Origin: Enemella evansiae
GTDB taxonomy: Bacteria > Actinomycetota > Actinomycetes > Propionibacteriales > Propionibacteriaceae
NCBI RefSeq assembly: GCF_002250705.1
Contig: NZ_NMVP01000013.1
Span: 1-55,684, forward strand
Reading direction: 5' to 3'
Length of the DNA: 55,684 nt
Shown here: piece by piece, positions 1 to 7,939 of the stretch
Layout: the number at the start of each line of letters is the position of its first letter
Position numbering within the stretch: position 1 is the first letter of the stretch
Notes under the pieces: model-generated
What the model was told of the DNA's origin: nothing
Database searches by the model: none
The model's input: the letters and a program-made list of their open reading frames with translations, nothing else
Program-made: the position numbers and the translations under genes

Positions 1-493
1 GCGGCGCGGGACGCGGACCGGTACGGGTCTCGGGCGCACTCGCCGAGCGCGGGCTGGGTGCCTCGGAGCGACGGGTCTCGGTCGGACCGCCGGCCGCCTT
101 CGGCATCCGCGGGCCCGGACGCGGACCGGGGGTCGGCGCCTTCGGCGCGGCACCCGGCTTGGGCGCGGACTTGGCCGCCGGCTTCTCGGCGGACTTGGTC
201 GGGGTCGCGTCGGCCTTGGCTGCCGGCTTCTCGGCGCCGTCGGCCTTCGCCTTTGCTGCGGGGGCGCTCGTGGCGGCGGCCTTCTTGGCCGGCGCCTTGG
301 CTGCCTTCTCCTTGGCGGGGGCACCGCCACCCTGCTCCGACTCGATCCGGTCGCGGAGCCGCCGGACCACCGGGGCCTCCACCGTCGATGACGCGGAGCG
401 GACGAATTCGCCCATGTCGTTCAGGGTCTTCAGTACTTGCTTGCTTTCGAGTCCGAGTTCTTTCGCGATCTCGTAGACGCGGGGCTTGGCCAC
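1..493 (-). CDS. infB: Translation initiation factor IF-2, N-terminal part
   Basis: Only the first ~164 residues are in the window; the gene runs off the left edge. IF-2 is the GTPase that brings fMet-tRNA to the 30S subunit. The N-terminus [13 protein letters not shown] followed by [12 protein letters not shown] is the typical IF2_N helical domain. After it comes the long Ala/Lys/Pro-rich low-complexity linker typical of actinobacterial IF-2, which separates IF2_N from the G domain outside the window. The GTG start at 493 is chosen because AAGGAGAG lies just upstream on the minus strand. It is the last gene of the rimP-nusA-ylxR-infB set, which here is split by block A. The G domain itself is not visible, so the call rests on the N-domain and context. 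Confidence 0.93.
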   Translation of the reverse strand, partial: MAKPRVYEIAKELGLESKQVLKTLNDMGEFVRSASSTVEAPVVRRLRDRIESEQGGGAPAKEKAAKAPAKKAAATSAPAAKAKADGAEKPAAKADATPTKSAEKPAAKSAPKPGAAPKAPTPGPRPGPRMPKAAGGPTETRRSEAPSPRSASAPETRTGPRPAP

Positions 494-601
494 TACTCTC
501 CTTCTCAGCCCGCGTCTGTGCGCGGACCCGTTAGTTGTCTTGCGAACTCATCGGTGCGTACTCATCGAGTGGTCATGAGCGTCAGCCCACCTTCTGATCG
601 T

Positions 602-623
602 GCCCGGCCACAATGGCCCGGGC
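602..623 (-). other. Hairpin between ylxR and infB
   Basis: The 184-nt gap between the ylxR stop and the infB start holds one notable structure. GCCCGG and CCGGGC arms enclose a smaller CCA/TGG pairing with a one-base bulge. There is no U-tract after it, so it may be an RNA-processing or attenuator stem rather than a terminator. Nothing else was seen in the gap. Confidence 0.25.
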
Positions 624-677
624 GCTGGAACCGCACCCGCGTCGGAAACCGGCGCGGGAACGCCCACCAGTCTATGC

Positions 678-950
678 CTACGGTGGTGATTTCGCATAAG
701 CGGCCCGCAGTTCGGCCGCGTCCGGGAGCGCGTTGACCTGGCCGCGCAGCGCCCGGGCGAAGGCCCGGCGGCGTACCGCGGTCTCGATGCAGCGCGGGTC
801 GGGATGCAGGTACGCCCCCCGTCCCGGGAGCCGGTGGGTCGGGTCGGGCACCACGCGGCCCTGCTGCAGCACGACGCGAAGCAGCTCCGCGGCCGGTGCC
901 GTGGCCCGGCACCCGATGCAGGTACGCACCGGCCCGCTGCTCTCCCCCAC
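678..950 (-). CDS. ylxR: YlxR family RNA-binding protein
   Basis: Small basic protein of the YlxR family (DUF448), normally encoded between nusA and infB; members bind RNA and have been linked to RNase P. The family signature VRTCIGCRAT is present near the N-terminus, followed by GRGAYLHPDPRCIETAVRR and an Arg-rich helix, which is the whole family fold. From GTG at 950 the product is 90 residues, the normal family size; a GTG at 959 would add three residues. Upstream in-frame sequence does not match the family. Its usual partner nusA is 4.4 kb away behind plus-strand genes, so this gene must have its own promoter in the 951-1069 region. Confidence 0.9.
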   Translation of the reverse strand: MGESSGPVRTCIGCRATAPAAELLRVVLQQGRVVPDPTHRLPGRGAYLHPDPRCIETAVRRRAFARALRGQVNALPDAAELRAAYAKSPP

Positions 951-969
951 CCGCCACACCCTATCCACC

Positions 970-986
970 CTCACAGCCAGCCACAG
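970..986. repeat. Left copy of a 17-bp direct repeat flanking the secreted-protein gene
   Basis: CTCACAGCCAGCCACAG here matches CTCACAGCCACCCACAG at 1627-1643 in 16 of 17 positions. The two copies bracket the gene at 1070-1618. They could be regulator sites or footprints of an insertion. Confidence 0.45.
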
Positions 987-990
987 TGCT

Positions 991-1006
991 CTGACAGATC
1001 GGTCAG
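991..1006. promoter_or_regulatory. Near-palindrome in the ylxR / secreted-protein divergent promoter region
   Basis: CTGACAGATCGGTCAG pairs with its own reverse complement at 14 of 16 positions. It lies in the 119-nt region between two divergent genes, where an operator would be expected. No regulator gene is adjacent, so its role is inferred from position only. Confidence 0.3.
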
Positions 1007-1069
1007 GACCAATTCCCACCCGGCCCCGGCGCAATGGATCCAGATACCAGAACCGATCGAGAGGAACAC

Positions 1070-1618
1070 ATGCAGACCAAGAAGAAGCTCGCCGGGCTGC
1101 TGCTGGGCGGACTCGCCCTCACCGGGGTCGGGATCGGCGCGGCAGCGACCGCCTTCGCCGATCCGACCCCGACCCCGAACCCGTCCGCCACCGCCTCCCC
1201 GGGTACCGCGGGACAGGCCGGGGACCGCGGCGGCAAGGGGCAGCGAGAGGGTCAGCTCGCCCAGCAGCTCGCGACCAAGCTGGGTGTGGACCAGACGAAG
1301 GTCAGCGATGCGCTCAAGGCCATCCACGACGAACAGAAGGCGGCCAACGGTGGTACCCCGCCGACCGCCAAGCCGGATCCGGCGACCCGGAACGCCGAGC
1401 TGGCCGCCAAGCTCGCCGAGAAGCTCGGCGTGGATCAGGCCAAGGTGGCGACGGCCCTGACCGAGATCCAGGCCGCCGAGACCGCCCAGCGCGACGCCGA
1501 CTTCAGCAACCGGCTCCAGCAGGCGGTCACCGACGGCAAGCTCACCCAGGCGGAGGCCGATGCGGTCAAGAAGGCCGCCGATGCCGGGGTGATCGGCAAA
1601 GGCGGACGCGGTCGCTGA
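1070..1618 (+). CDS. Secreted protein with tandem helical repeats
   Basis: A 182-residue predicted exported protein of unknown function. The start at 1070 is supported by GAGAGG five to six bases upstream. A signal peptide is clear: MQTKKK, a hydrophobic stretch LAGLLLGGLALTGVGIG, and an AFA/D cleavage site near residue 28. A Pro/Thr/Ser-rich linker follows. The mature part has two related helical repeats, LATKLGVDQTKVSDAL and LAEKLGVDQAKVATAL, then a final helix with LTQAEADAVKKAAD. Similar short repeats occur in many secreted actinobacterial proteins without known function. It is the first gene of the plus-strand block lying between ylxR and nusA, and is flanked by a 17-bp direct repeat. 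Confidence 0.8.
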   Translation: MQTKKKLAGLLLGGLALTGVGIGAAATAFADPTPTPNPSATASPGTAGQAGDRGGKGQREGQLAQQLATKLGVDQTKVSDALKAIHDEQKAANGGTPPTAKPDPATRNAELAAKLAEKLGVDQAKVATALTEIQAAETAQRDADFSNRLQQAVTDGKLTQAEADAVKKAADAGVIGKGGRGR

Positions 1619-1626
1619 CCGGTGCG

Positions 1627-1643
1627 CTCACAGCCACCCACAG
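1627..1643. repeat. Right copy of the 17-bp direct repeat
   Basis: CTCACAGCCACCCACAG differs from the copy at 970-986 by one base. It lies just after the stop codon of the secreted-protein gene. Nothing else recognisable was seen from 1644 to 1894. Confidence 0.45.
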
Positions 1644-1894
1644 CCGACACACAGGAAATACCGACCGCGGTGCCAGCCCCGACCGAGTGAATGGGGGCCA
1701 GCGATCGCAATGGGGTGAACGCTGATGGGGTGGAGTGAATCGGACGCCCTTCACACCCACCGATCCGGACGGATCCGATCCCTTTCCCGAGGATCCGGCC
1801 GAGTTGGTGGGGGTGGACGGCGTCCGACCCGTTCCCGGGGTGTTCCGGCACGGGTCCCCGGTCCCGGCGTACCGATCCGCAACAATGGCAGGTG

Positions 1895-2596
1895 ATGAGT
1901 ATCTGGCAGGAGTTGCTGCAGCGCGCCACGGCGACCCAACCGGTACCCAGCACCCAGACCGTCGCCCTGCTCGGGTTGCTCGCGCTCGGCCTGGTCGTCG
2001 CCGCCTGGCCGGTCACCCGGATGGCCGCCACCATCGCCCACGAGGCCGGGCACGCGCTGGCCGCGGTGGTCACCGGCCGCCAGCTGACCGGCATCCGGCT
2101 GCACTCCGACACCTCCGGCCTGACCCTGTCCAAGGGCCGACCGCGCGGGCCGGGGATGGTCGCCACGCTGGCCGCCGGCTATCCCGCGCCCGGGCTGCTC
2201 GGCTTCGCCGCCGCCTGGCTGCTGGCGGCCGGGCACGCGATCGGGCTGCTCTGGCTGGTCGCGTTCGCGCTGGCGGCGATGCTGCTGATGATCCGCAACT
2301 TCTACGGCCTCCTGGTCCTGCTGCCGGCGGTCGCCGGGATCGGTGCGGCGTCGTGGTACCTGCAGCCGATCCACCAGTCCTGGCTGGCCTACCTGGTCTG
2401 CTGGGTGCTGCTGCTCTCCGCCCCGCGGCCGGTCTTCGAACTGGCGGCCCGCGGCGGGCGTACCTCCGACTCCGCCCAACTCGCCCGCACCACCGGCATC
2501 CCGGCCGGGGTGTGGACCTTCCTCTTCGGTGTGGTCACCATCGCCTGCCTGATCGGCGGGGTCGGCGTCCTCGCCCCGGGCGTCCTCGGTCGCTGA
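1895..2596 (+). CDS. M50B-like membrane metallopeptidase
   Basis: A 233-residue polytopic membrane protein of the peptidase M50B-like group. The zinc-binding motif HEAGHA lies at about residues 49-54 (sequence TIAHEAGHALAAVVTG), inside the second hydrophobic segment. About six further hydrophobic stretches follow. The second zinc ligand expected in site-2 proteases (an NPDG or LDG motif) is not obvious, so activity is inferred only from HExxH. The start could be ATG 1895 or the adjacent GTG 1892; neither has a strong ribosome-binding site. It lies 22 nt before the UvrA-like gene on the same strand. The true RIP1-type protease is a separate gene in this window (25383-26690), so this is a paralogous family. 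Confidence 0.8.
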   Translation: MSIWQELLQRATATQPVPSTQTVALLGLLALGLVVAAWPVTRMAATIAHEAGHALAAVVTGRQLTGIRLHSDTSGLTLSKGRPRGPGMVATLAAGYPAPGLLGFAAAWLLAAGHAIGLLWLVAFALAAMLLMIRNFYGLLVLLPAVAGIGAASWYLQPIHQSWLAYLVCWVLLLSAPRPVFELAARGGRTSDSAQLARTTGIPAGVWTFLFGVVTIACLIGGVGVLAPGVLGR

Positions 2597-2606
2597 GGCC
2601 GCTCCC

Positions 2607-2612
2607 TAGACT
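2607..2612 (+). promoter_or_regulatory. Candidate leaderless -10 element of the UvrA-like gene
   Basis: TAGACT ends six bases before the ATG at 2619 and there is no Shine-Dalgarno sequence. This TANNNT spacing is the usual signature of leaderless transcripts in actinobacteria, so the gene may have its own promoter. Confidence 0.45.
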
Positions 2613-2618
2613 CACCCC

Positions 2619-5147
2619 ATGGCCGACCCTCGACACGCCCGACGACCCGACAGCGATCCCACCTGCATCGAGGTCCGCGGCGCCCGGGTGAACAATCTGC
2701 GCGATGTCGACGTCGACGTACCGCTGCGCAGCCTGGTCGGGATCGCCGGGGTCTCCGGGTCGGGCAAGTCCTCGCTGGCGCTCGGGGTGTTGTACGCCGA
2801 GGGGTCGCGTCGCTACATCGAGGCGCTGTCCACCTACACCCGCCGCCGGATGTCCCAGGCACCGCGCGCGGCCGTCGACTCCGTCGAATACGTCCCGGCC
2901 GCGCTGGCGTTGCGGCAACGCCCCGGCATACCCGGGGTCCGTTCCACCTTCGGCACCGCCAGCGAACTGCTGAACGTGCTGCGGTTGATGTTCTCCCGGC
3001 TCGCGTCACATCTGTGCCCCAACGGCCACCGGGTACCGCCGACCATCGATGTCGCCGCCGAGGTGCCGTTCGACTGCCCGGTCTGCGGGGCGCGCGTGCA
3101 CCCGCCGAGTGCGGAGGAGCTGTCGTTCAACTCCACCGGCGCCTGCCCGCGCTGCCAAGGCCTGGGTGTGGTCCGGCAGGTCGACGACGCCGCGCTGGTA
3201 CCCGATCCGACGAAGACCCTCGACGGCGGCGCGGTGGTGCCGTGGAACATGTTCGGGTTCAACGTGCAACCGGCGATCGCGCGCGAGTTCGGGGTCCGCA
3301 CCGATGTGCCCTGGCAGGACCTGACCGACGCCGAGCGAGAGATCGTGCTCAACGGCCCGGAGGAGAAGAAGCACATCACCGTCACCTCCCGCAACGGCGT
3401 GCACGACCTCGACTTCACCTTCCGCAACGCCCGGCTCTCGGTGACCAAGGAACTCGAGCGCGCCGACACCGACAAGCGGCTGGCCCGGGTGAGCCGCTTC
3501 CTCGTCGAGGGACCGTGCCCGGCCTGCCACGGCACCCGGCTGCGCCCCGAGGCGCTGGCCCCGGTCATCAGCACCCCGGCATCGGGTGAGCTGAATCTGG
3601 CCGAGGCGACCGCGCTGTCGCTGGGCGACCTGCTCGACTGGGCGCCGACCGTGCCGGCCACCCTGCCCGACGACATGCGCCGGATGGCCGACAACCTGGT
3701 CGACACGCTGAGCCGCATGGCCGGCCGGTTGCTGGAGCTCGGGCTGGCCTACCTCACCCTGGATCGGGCCTCGAGCAGCCTGTCCACCGGCGAGCGGCAG
3801 CGGGTGCAACTCGCCCGGGCGGTACGGAACCGGACCACCGGGGTGCTCTATGTGCTGGACGAGCCGTCGATCGGGCTGCACCCGGCGAACATGGCGGGCC
3901 TGCTCGGGGTGATGGGCGATCTGTTGCACGACGGCAATTCGGTGGTCTTCGTCGACCACGACGTGCAGGCGCTGCGGCGGGCGGACTGGCTGATCGAGCT
4001 CGGCCCCGGGTCGGGTACCGAGGGTGGCCGGATCATCGCCCAGGGCAGCCCCGCCGAACTGGAGTCCGACCGGGATTCCTTGCTGGGTGGGTTTCTGGGC
4101 GGCTCGGAGGAGATCGTGGTACGCGACCGGGCAGCCGCCGCCGAGCTGTTCGCGCACGGTGCGATCCGGTTGACGACCGAGGCGATCCACACCGTGCACC
4201 CGTTGTCGGTGGAGTTCCCGCGCGGCCGGTTGATCGCGGTGACTGGGGTGTCCGGATCGGGAAAAACCACGCTGGTACTGGAATCGCTGGTACCCGCGTT
4301 ACGGGCCCGCGCCGAGGATCGCTCGCTGCCGCCGCCGGTGACTTCGCTGGAGGTGACCCCGGCCCCGGCGAAACCGCTGCGCGTACTCGTCGTCGACGCC
4401 TCCCCGATCGGTATCAACGTCCGCTCGACCGTGGCCACCTATTCGAAGGTGATGGACGACCTGCGGGAGGCGTACGCCGACACCGACGCCGCCCGGGCCG
4501 CCGGGCTGACGGCCTCGGATTTCTCTTACAACACAGGATCTCTGGCCTGCCCACGCTGCGGTGGTACCGGCGAGATCTCGTTGGACGTGCAGTTCCTGCC
4601 CGATGTGGACATCGAGTGCCCGGTCTGTCTCGGCAGCCGGTACGCCCCGGCGGCGGCGGATTACCGACGGGACGGGTTGGCGCTGCCGGAGCTGTTGAAA
4701 CTGACGATCCGCGAGGCCCTCGAGACCGTCACGGGATTGAGCCGGGTCCGCCGCCGGCTGCACGCCTTCGACGAACTGGGGCTCGGTTATCTCACCCTCG
4801 GCGAGGCCACCCCGGCGCTCTCCGGCGGCGAGGCGCAACGGCTGAAGCTGGTGAACCAGTTGCACCGCAACCAATCCGACGCGGTGTTCGTGCTGGACGA
4901 GCCGAGCGTCGGGCTGCATCCGCTCGATGTCCGCACCCTGATCCGGGTGCTCGACCAGCTCACCCGACGCGGCGCCACCGTGATCGTGATCGAGCACGAT
5001 CTCGATCTGATCGCCAACGCCGACCAGGTGATCGACCTCGGCCCCGGCGGCGGTACCGACGGCGGCCGGATCGTCGCCACCGGTACGCCCCAGCAGCTCG
5101 CCGCCGACCCCGCCTCGATCACCGGCCGCTACCTGGCCAGCACTTGA
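2619..5147 (+). CDS. UvrA-like ABC ATPase lacking the UvrB-binding domain
   Basis: An 842-residue duplicated ABC ATPase of the UvrA family, about 100 residues shorter than canonical UvrA. The first half has Walker A GVSGSGKSSLA, signature LSTGERQRVQLA and Walker B VLYVLDEPSIGLHP. The second half has GVSGSGKTTLV, LSGGEAQRLKLV and VFVLDEPSVGLHP. Zinc-module cysteines are kept (CPVCGA, CPRCQG, CPACHGTR in the first half; CPRCGGTGE and CPVCLGSRY in the second). The ~130-residue UvrB-binding domain is missing: SRLASHLCP runs almost directly into PFDCPVCG. This matches the UvrA2/DrrC-like class, linked by others to DNA-binding drug tolerance rather than standard excision repair. Family is certain; the role is inferred. 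Confidence 0.9.
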   Translation: MADPRHARRPDSDPTCIEVRGARVNNLRDVDVDVPLRSLVGIAGVSGSGKSSLALGVLYAEGSRRYIEALSTYTRRRMSQAPRAAVDSVEYVPAALALRQRPGIPGVRSTFGTASELLNVLRLMFSRLASHLCPNGHRVPPTIDVAAEVPFDCPVCGARVHPPSAEELSFNSTGACPRCQGLGVVRQVDDAALVPDPTKTLDGGAVVPWNMFGFNVQPAIAREFGVRTDVPWQDLTDAEREIVLNGPEEKKHITVTSRNGVHDLDFTFRNARLSVTKELERADTDKRLARVSRFLVEGPCPACHGTRLRPEALAPVISTPASGELNLAEATALSLGDLLDWAPTVPATLPDDMRRMADNLVDTLSRMAGRLLELGLAYLTLDRASSSLSTGERQRVQLARAVRNRTTGVLYVLDEPSIGLHPANMAGLLGVMGDLLHDGNSVVFVDHDVQALRRADWLIELGPGSGTEGGRIIAQGSPAELESDRDSLLGGFLGGSEEIVVRDRAAAAELFAHGAIRLTTEAIHTVHPLSVEFPRGRLIAVTGVSGSGKTTLVLESLVPALRARAEDRSLPPPVTSLEVTPAPAKPLRVLVVDASPIGINVRSTVATYSKVMDDLREAYADTDAARAAGLTASDFSYNTGSLACPRCGGTGEISLDVQFLPDVDIECPVCLGSRYAPAAADYRRDGLALPELLKLTIREALETVTGLSRVRRRLHAFDELGLGYLTLGEATPALSGGEAQRLKLVNQLHRNQSDAVFVLDEPSVGLHPLDVRTLIRVLDQLTRRGATVIVIEHDLDLIANADQVIDLGPGGGTDGGRIVATGTPQQLAADPASITGRYLAST

Positions 5148-5216
5148 ACTGGGACCAACCCCCGGGTCGGCGAGCGTCCAGCGGCGCGCCCCCGCGATGC
5201 AGGCCCACCAAGGAGA

Positions 5217-5292
5217 AATCCCCGCGTCGCAGACTCGACCGACGCCGATCCCCCCGCGTGGATTTCGACGACTGGGCCGAAGAGCGGGGATT
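5217..5292. repeat. 9-bp inverted repeat between convergent UvrA-like and nusA genes
   Basis: AATCCCCGC at 5217-5225 is matched by GCGGGGATT at 5284-5292, separated by 58 nt. The 175-nt gap holds no other recognisable feature. A long-loop stem here could end either transcript, but no U-tract is present. Confidence 0.25.
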
Positions 5293-5322
5293 GGGCGCGC
5301 CGCGCGCGAGCCGACAGATCAG

Positions 5323-6288
5323 TTATTCAGTGTCGGGACGGATGTCGATCCGCCAGCCGGTGAGCCGGGCGGCCAACCGGGCGTTCTGCCCTTCCCGGCC
5401 GATTGCCAATGACAGTTGGTAATCCGGGACGATGACGCGGGCGGCGCGCAGGTTCTCATCGACGACGGTCACCTTGCTCACCTTGGCCGGGGAGAGCGCG
5501 TGCCCGACGAATTCGGCCGGGTCGTCGGAGTAGTCGATGATGTCGATCTTCTCCTCGTTCAGCTCGTGCATCACCGCGCGTACCCGCTGCCCCATCGGGC
5601 CGATGCAGGCGCCCTTGGCGGACACGTTCGGATCGTTGGACTTGACCGCGATCTTGGTGCGGTGGCCGGCTTCGCGGGCGACCGCCTTGATCTCCACGAC
5701 GCCCTGCTCGATCTCGGGGACCTCCATCGCGAACAGCTTCTCGACCAGGCCGGGGTGGGTCCGCGAGACCACGACCTGCGGGCCGCGTACCTCCTTGCGG
5801 ACCGAGACCACATAGACACGCAACCGCTTGCCGTGGCTGTAGTCCTCGCCGGGCACCTGTTCGGCCTGCGGCATGATCGCCTCCAGGCTGCCCAGGTCGA
5901 CGCGGACCGTGCGGGCGTCGCGGTCCTGCTGCACCACACCGACGACGATGTCGCCCTCGCTGGCGGCGAAGTGGCCGTATTTGCGTTCGTCCTCGGCGTC
6001 GCGGAGCCGCTGGAAGATCACCTGGCGGGCGGTGGAGGCGGCGACCCGGCCGAAGTCGGCGGGGGTGTCGTCGTACTCGCCGATCCGGTTGCCCTCCTCG
6101 TCCAGCTCGGGCGAGAGCACCTGCACCTTGCCGGTCTTGCGGTCCAGATGGACCCGGGAGCCGGGGACCGGGTTCTCGGTCTTGTCGTAGGCGTTCAGCA
6201 ACGCCTCCTCGAGCGCGGTCACCAGGACCTCAAGGGGGATCTCCTTGTCCTTCTCGATGGTGCGCAGCACCGCCATATCGATGTCCAT
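5323..6288 (-). CDS. nusA: Transcription termination/antitermination factor NusA
   Basis: A 321-residue NusA of the short actinobacterial form. It binds RNA polymerase and nascent RNA and modulates pausing, termination and rRNA antitermination. The N-terminal RNAP-binding domain (about 1-125) starts [18 protein letters not shown]. An S1 domain follows (about 130-195, [20 protein letters not shown]), then two KH domains with [31 protein letters not shown] and the closing [20 protein letters not shown]. The acidic C-terminal repeats of E. coli NusA are absent, as expected in this phylum. Its ATG overlaps the rimP stop by one base (TGATG), indicating translational coupling. Downstream it meets the UvrA-like gene tail to tail instead of running on into ylxR. 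Confidence 0.97.
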   Translation of the reverse strand: MDIDMAVLRTIEKDKEIPLEVLVTALEEALLNAYDKTENPVPGSRVHLDRKTGKVQVLSPELDEEGNRIGEYDDTPADFGRVAASTARQVIFQRLRDAEDERKYGHFAASEGDIVVGVVQQDRDARTVRVDLGSLEAIMPQAEQVPGEDYSHGKRLRVYVVSVRKEVRGPQVVVSRTHPGLVEKLFAMEVPEIEQGVVEIKAVAREAGHRTKIAVKSNDPNVSAKGACIGPMGQRVRAVMHELNEEKIDIIDYSDDPAEFVGHALSPAKVSKVTVVDENLRAARVIVPDYQLSLAIGREGQNARLAARLTGWRIDIRPDTE

Positions 6289-6788
6289 CAGAGATTCCCT
6301 TCCTCGTTCTTGCGGTTCAGTTCGACCTGAACCATCGCCTTGGCGATATCGGCGTACGCCCAGCGCTCGTCCTTGGTGGTCTGCTTCTTCGGGTCGACCA
6401 GCACGCTGAGGGTGACACCGGAATCGTCGCTGTCGGTGACCCGGCCGGTCACCGGCTCCCCCTCGGTCGGGGTGATCTTGACCAGCCGGTCCCGGTTGCG
6501 CCGCCAGTGCTTCGGGTCGGTGAGCGGCCGGCCGGTACCGCGGCTGGAGACCTCGAGGGTGTACGCCGCGTCGCCGACCGCGTCGCTGTCGTCGAGGGCG
6601 GTGGAGATCGCGCGGGTGGCCTCGGAGATGTCGTCGAGGGTGGGACCGTGACCGTCGGGGCCGTCGCCGTCGACGGTGACCCGCAGCAGCCGGCGCTTGC
6701 CGGCCGGCACGGACTCCAGGTCGTCGAGTTCCAGTCCGTGCTGGGTCAGGATGGGGGTCAGCAGGGCAGCCAACTGGGATTCCTTCAC
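6288..6788 (-). CDS. rimP: Ribosome maturation factor RimP
   Basis: RimP assists late 30S subunit maturation. The 166-residue product contains [21 protein letters not shown], the conserved central RimP segment (usual form EVSSPGxDRPL with one change, P to R-G-T), and a C-terminal SH3-like domain ending [12 protein letters not shown]. The start at GTG 6788 ([10 protein letters not shown]) is chosen because AGGGAG lies about ten bases upstream; longer in-frame starts add sequence unrelated to the family. The gene is the promoter-proximal member of rimP-nusA and is divergent from the DUF4439 gene across a 134-nt promoter region. This pair keeps its ancestral order although ylxR-infB has been separated. 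Confidence 0.93.
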   Translation of the reverse strand: MKESQLAALLTPILTQHGLELDDLESVPAGKRRLLRVTVDGDGPDGHGPTLDDISEATRAISTALDDSDAVGDAAYTLEVSSRGTGRPLTDPKHWRRNRDRLVKITPTEGEPVTGRVTDSDDSGVTLSVLVDPKKQTTKDERWAYADIAKAMVQVELNRKNEEGNL

Positions 6789-6910
6789 ACCACTCACCTC
6801 TCCCTGCGCGCTCCTGGTCTCACCGGGGCCCGCGATCCGATTGTCGGTCTCAGTTGTGCGGAGCATCATACCCGCCGATGTCGCAGCCCGCGGGTCGGCG
6901 CTCCGTGCGA

Positions 6911-6916
6911 TAGCGT
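6911..6916 (+). promoter_or_regulatory. Candidate leaderless -10 element of the DUF4439 gene
   Basis: TAGCGT ends six bases before the GTG start at 6923, and no Shine-Dalgarno sequence is present. The spacing fits a leaderless actinobacterial promoter. Confidence 0.4.
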
Positions 6917-6922
6917 CGGCGC

Positions 6923-7939
6923 GTGATCTCCACCGACCGTCGCGGCTTCCTGGCCGCCGCGGGGGCCGGGATCCTCGCCCTGACCGGCTGCACGGTCAGC
7001 GATCCACGCATCGTCGGCGGTCCCACCACGCCTCCCCCACAGCCCCCGCCCAGCCCGTTGCCGACCATTCCCGGCCAGCAGGTGGCGATCGGCCTGGAGA
7101 GCGAACTGGCGGCGCTGTGCGCACGGTTGCAGCAGAACGCCGGCGCGCTGCAGTTGCCCGCCCCGCAGGCGTCCGCGGCGGGCTGGCTGGCGACCGCGCA
7201 CCAGGCGCATCTGACCGCCCTGCTGGGGGTACGCCCCAGCGACCGGCCGACGACGTTGCCCACCCCGGACGCCCGGTGGAGCCCGCGGCCGGTGCCGACG
7301 CCGACGGTGAGCCTGCCCTCGGACCGGGCCGCGGCGCTGCGCGCGGTGACCGAACGGGAGGGCCGCGGCACCGATCCGTACCGGGAGTCCGCGCTGGCCA
7401 GTTCCGGCACGACCGCGCTGCTGTGGGGCTCGCTCGCCGCCTACACCCGGGCGGCGGGAACGTTGCTGGGCAGCACCTCGGCACGGCCCGAGCCGCCGGC
7501 GGCGGAGGTCCGCCCGCCCGCGCCGGCGAGCGATGTCGAGGCACCCCAGCAGTTGCTGCGCCAGACCGATGCGCTGGTCTACGGCTATCAGGTGGCGATC
7601 GGTTCGCTGCGGGGTGCCGAGGCGCAGAACGCCTTGACGGTGCTGGCCCGTCGCCGGACGCTGCGGGACCGGGTGACCGCGCTGCTGCGCGACCGCGGCC
7701 AGCAGGCTCCGCCCGCCGAAGCGGCGTACCAGCTGCCCGTCCAGCCGAGTGACGCGGCCACCGCCCGGGAATTGCTGTGGCGGATGGAGATCGCGTTCGC
7801 CCCGTTCACCGGGGGCTGGGTGGCCGCCGCCACCCAGACCCCCGATCGCCGGCTCGCCCAGGAGGCGTTGGAGGACGCCGCCCAGCTCGCGGTGAGCTGG
7901 GGCGGCCCGCTACCGGTCTGGCCCGGCTGGCCGCTCTGA
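6923..7939 (+). CDS. DUF4439 ferritin-like-fold lipoprotein
   Basis: A 338-residue predicted lipoprotein of unknown function. The N-terminus TDRRGFLAAAGAGILALTGC combines a twin-arginine motif with a lipobox (LTGC), so export by Tat and lipidation at the Cys near residue 23 are likely. A Pro-rich linker (PPPQPPPSPLP) leads to two DUF4439-type helical regions, the second being the clearer (residues ~190-330, beginning QQLLRQTDALVYGYQVAIGS). Genes of this family are commonly found divergent from rimP in actinobacteria, as Rv2844 is in M. tuberculosis, which supports the identification. Its 3-prime end overlaps the convergent MFS gene by 30 bases. The biochemical role is unknown. Confidence 0.85.
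   Translation: MISTDRRGFLAAAGAGILALTGCTVSDPRIVGGPTTPPPQPPPSPLPTIPGQQVAIGLESELAALCARLQQNAGALQLPAPQASAAGWLATAHQAHLTALLGVRPSDRPTTLPTPDARWSPRPVPTPTVSLPSDRAAALRAVTEREGRGTDPYRESALASSGTTALLWGSLAAYTRAAGTLLGSTSARPEPPAAEVRPPAPASDVEAPQQLLRQTDALVYGYQVAIGSLRGAEAQNALTVLARRRTLRDRVTALLRDRGQQAPPAEAAYQLPVQPSDAATARELLWRMEIAFAPFTGGWVAAATQTPDRRLAQEALEDAAQLAVSWGGPLPVWPGWPL

Noticed and set aside
2619..5147. Canonical uvrA
   Set aside because: The UvrB-binding domain is absent and the context is not a repair locus.
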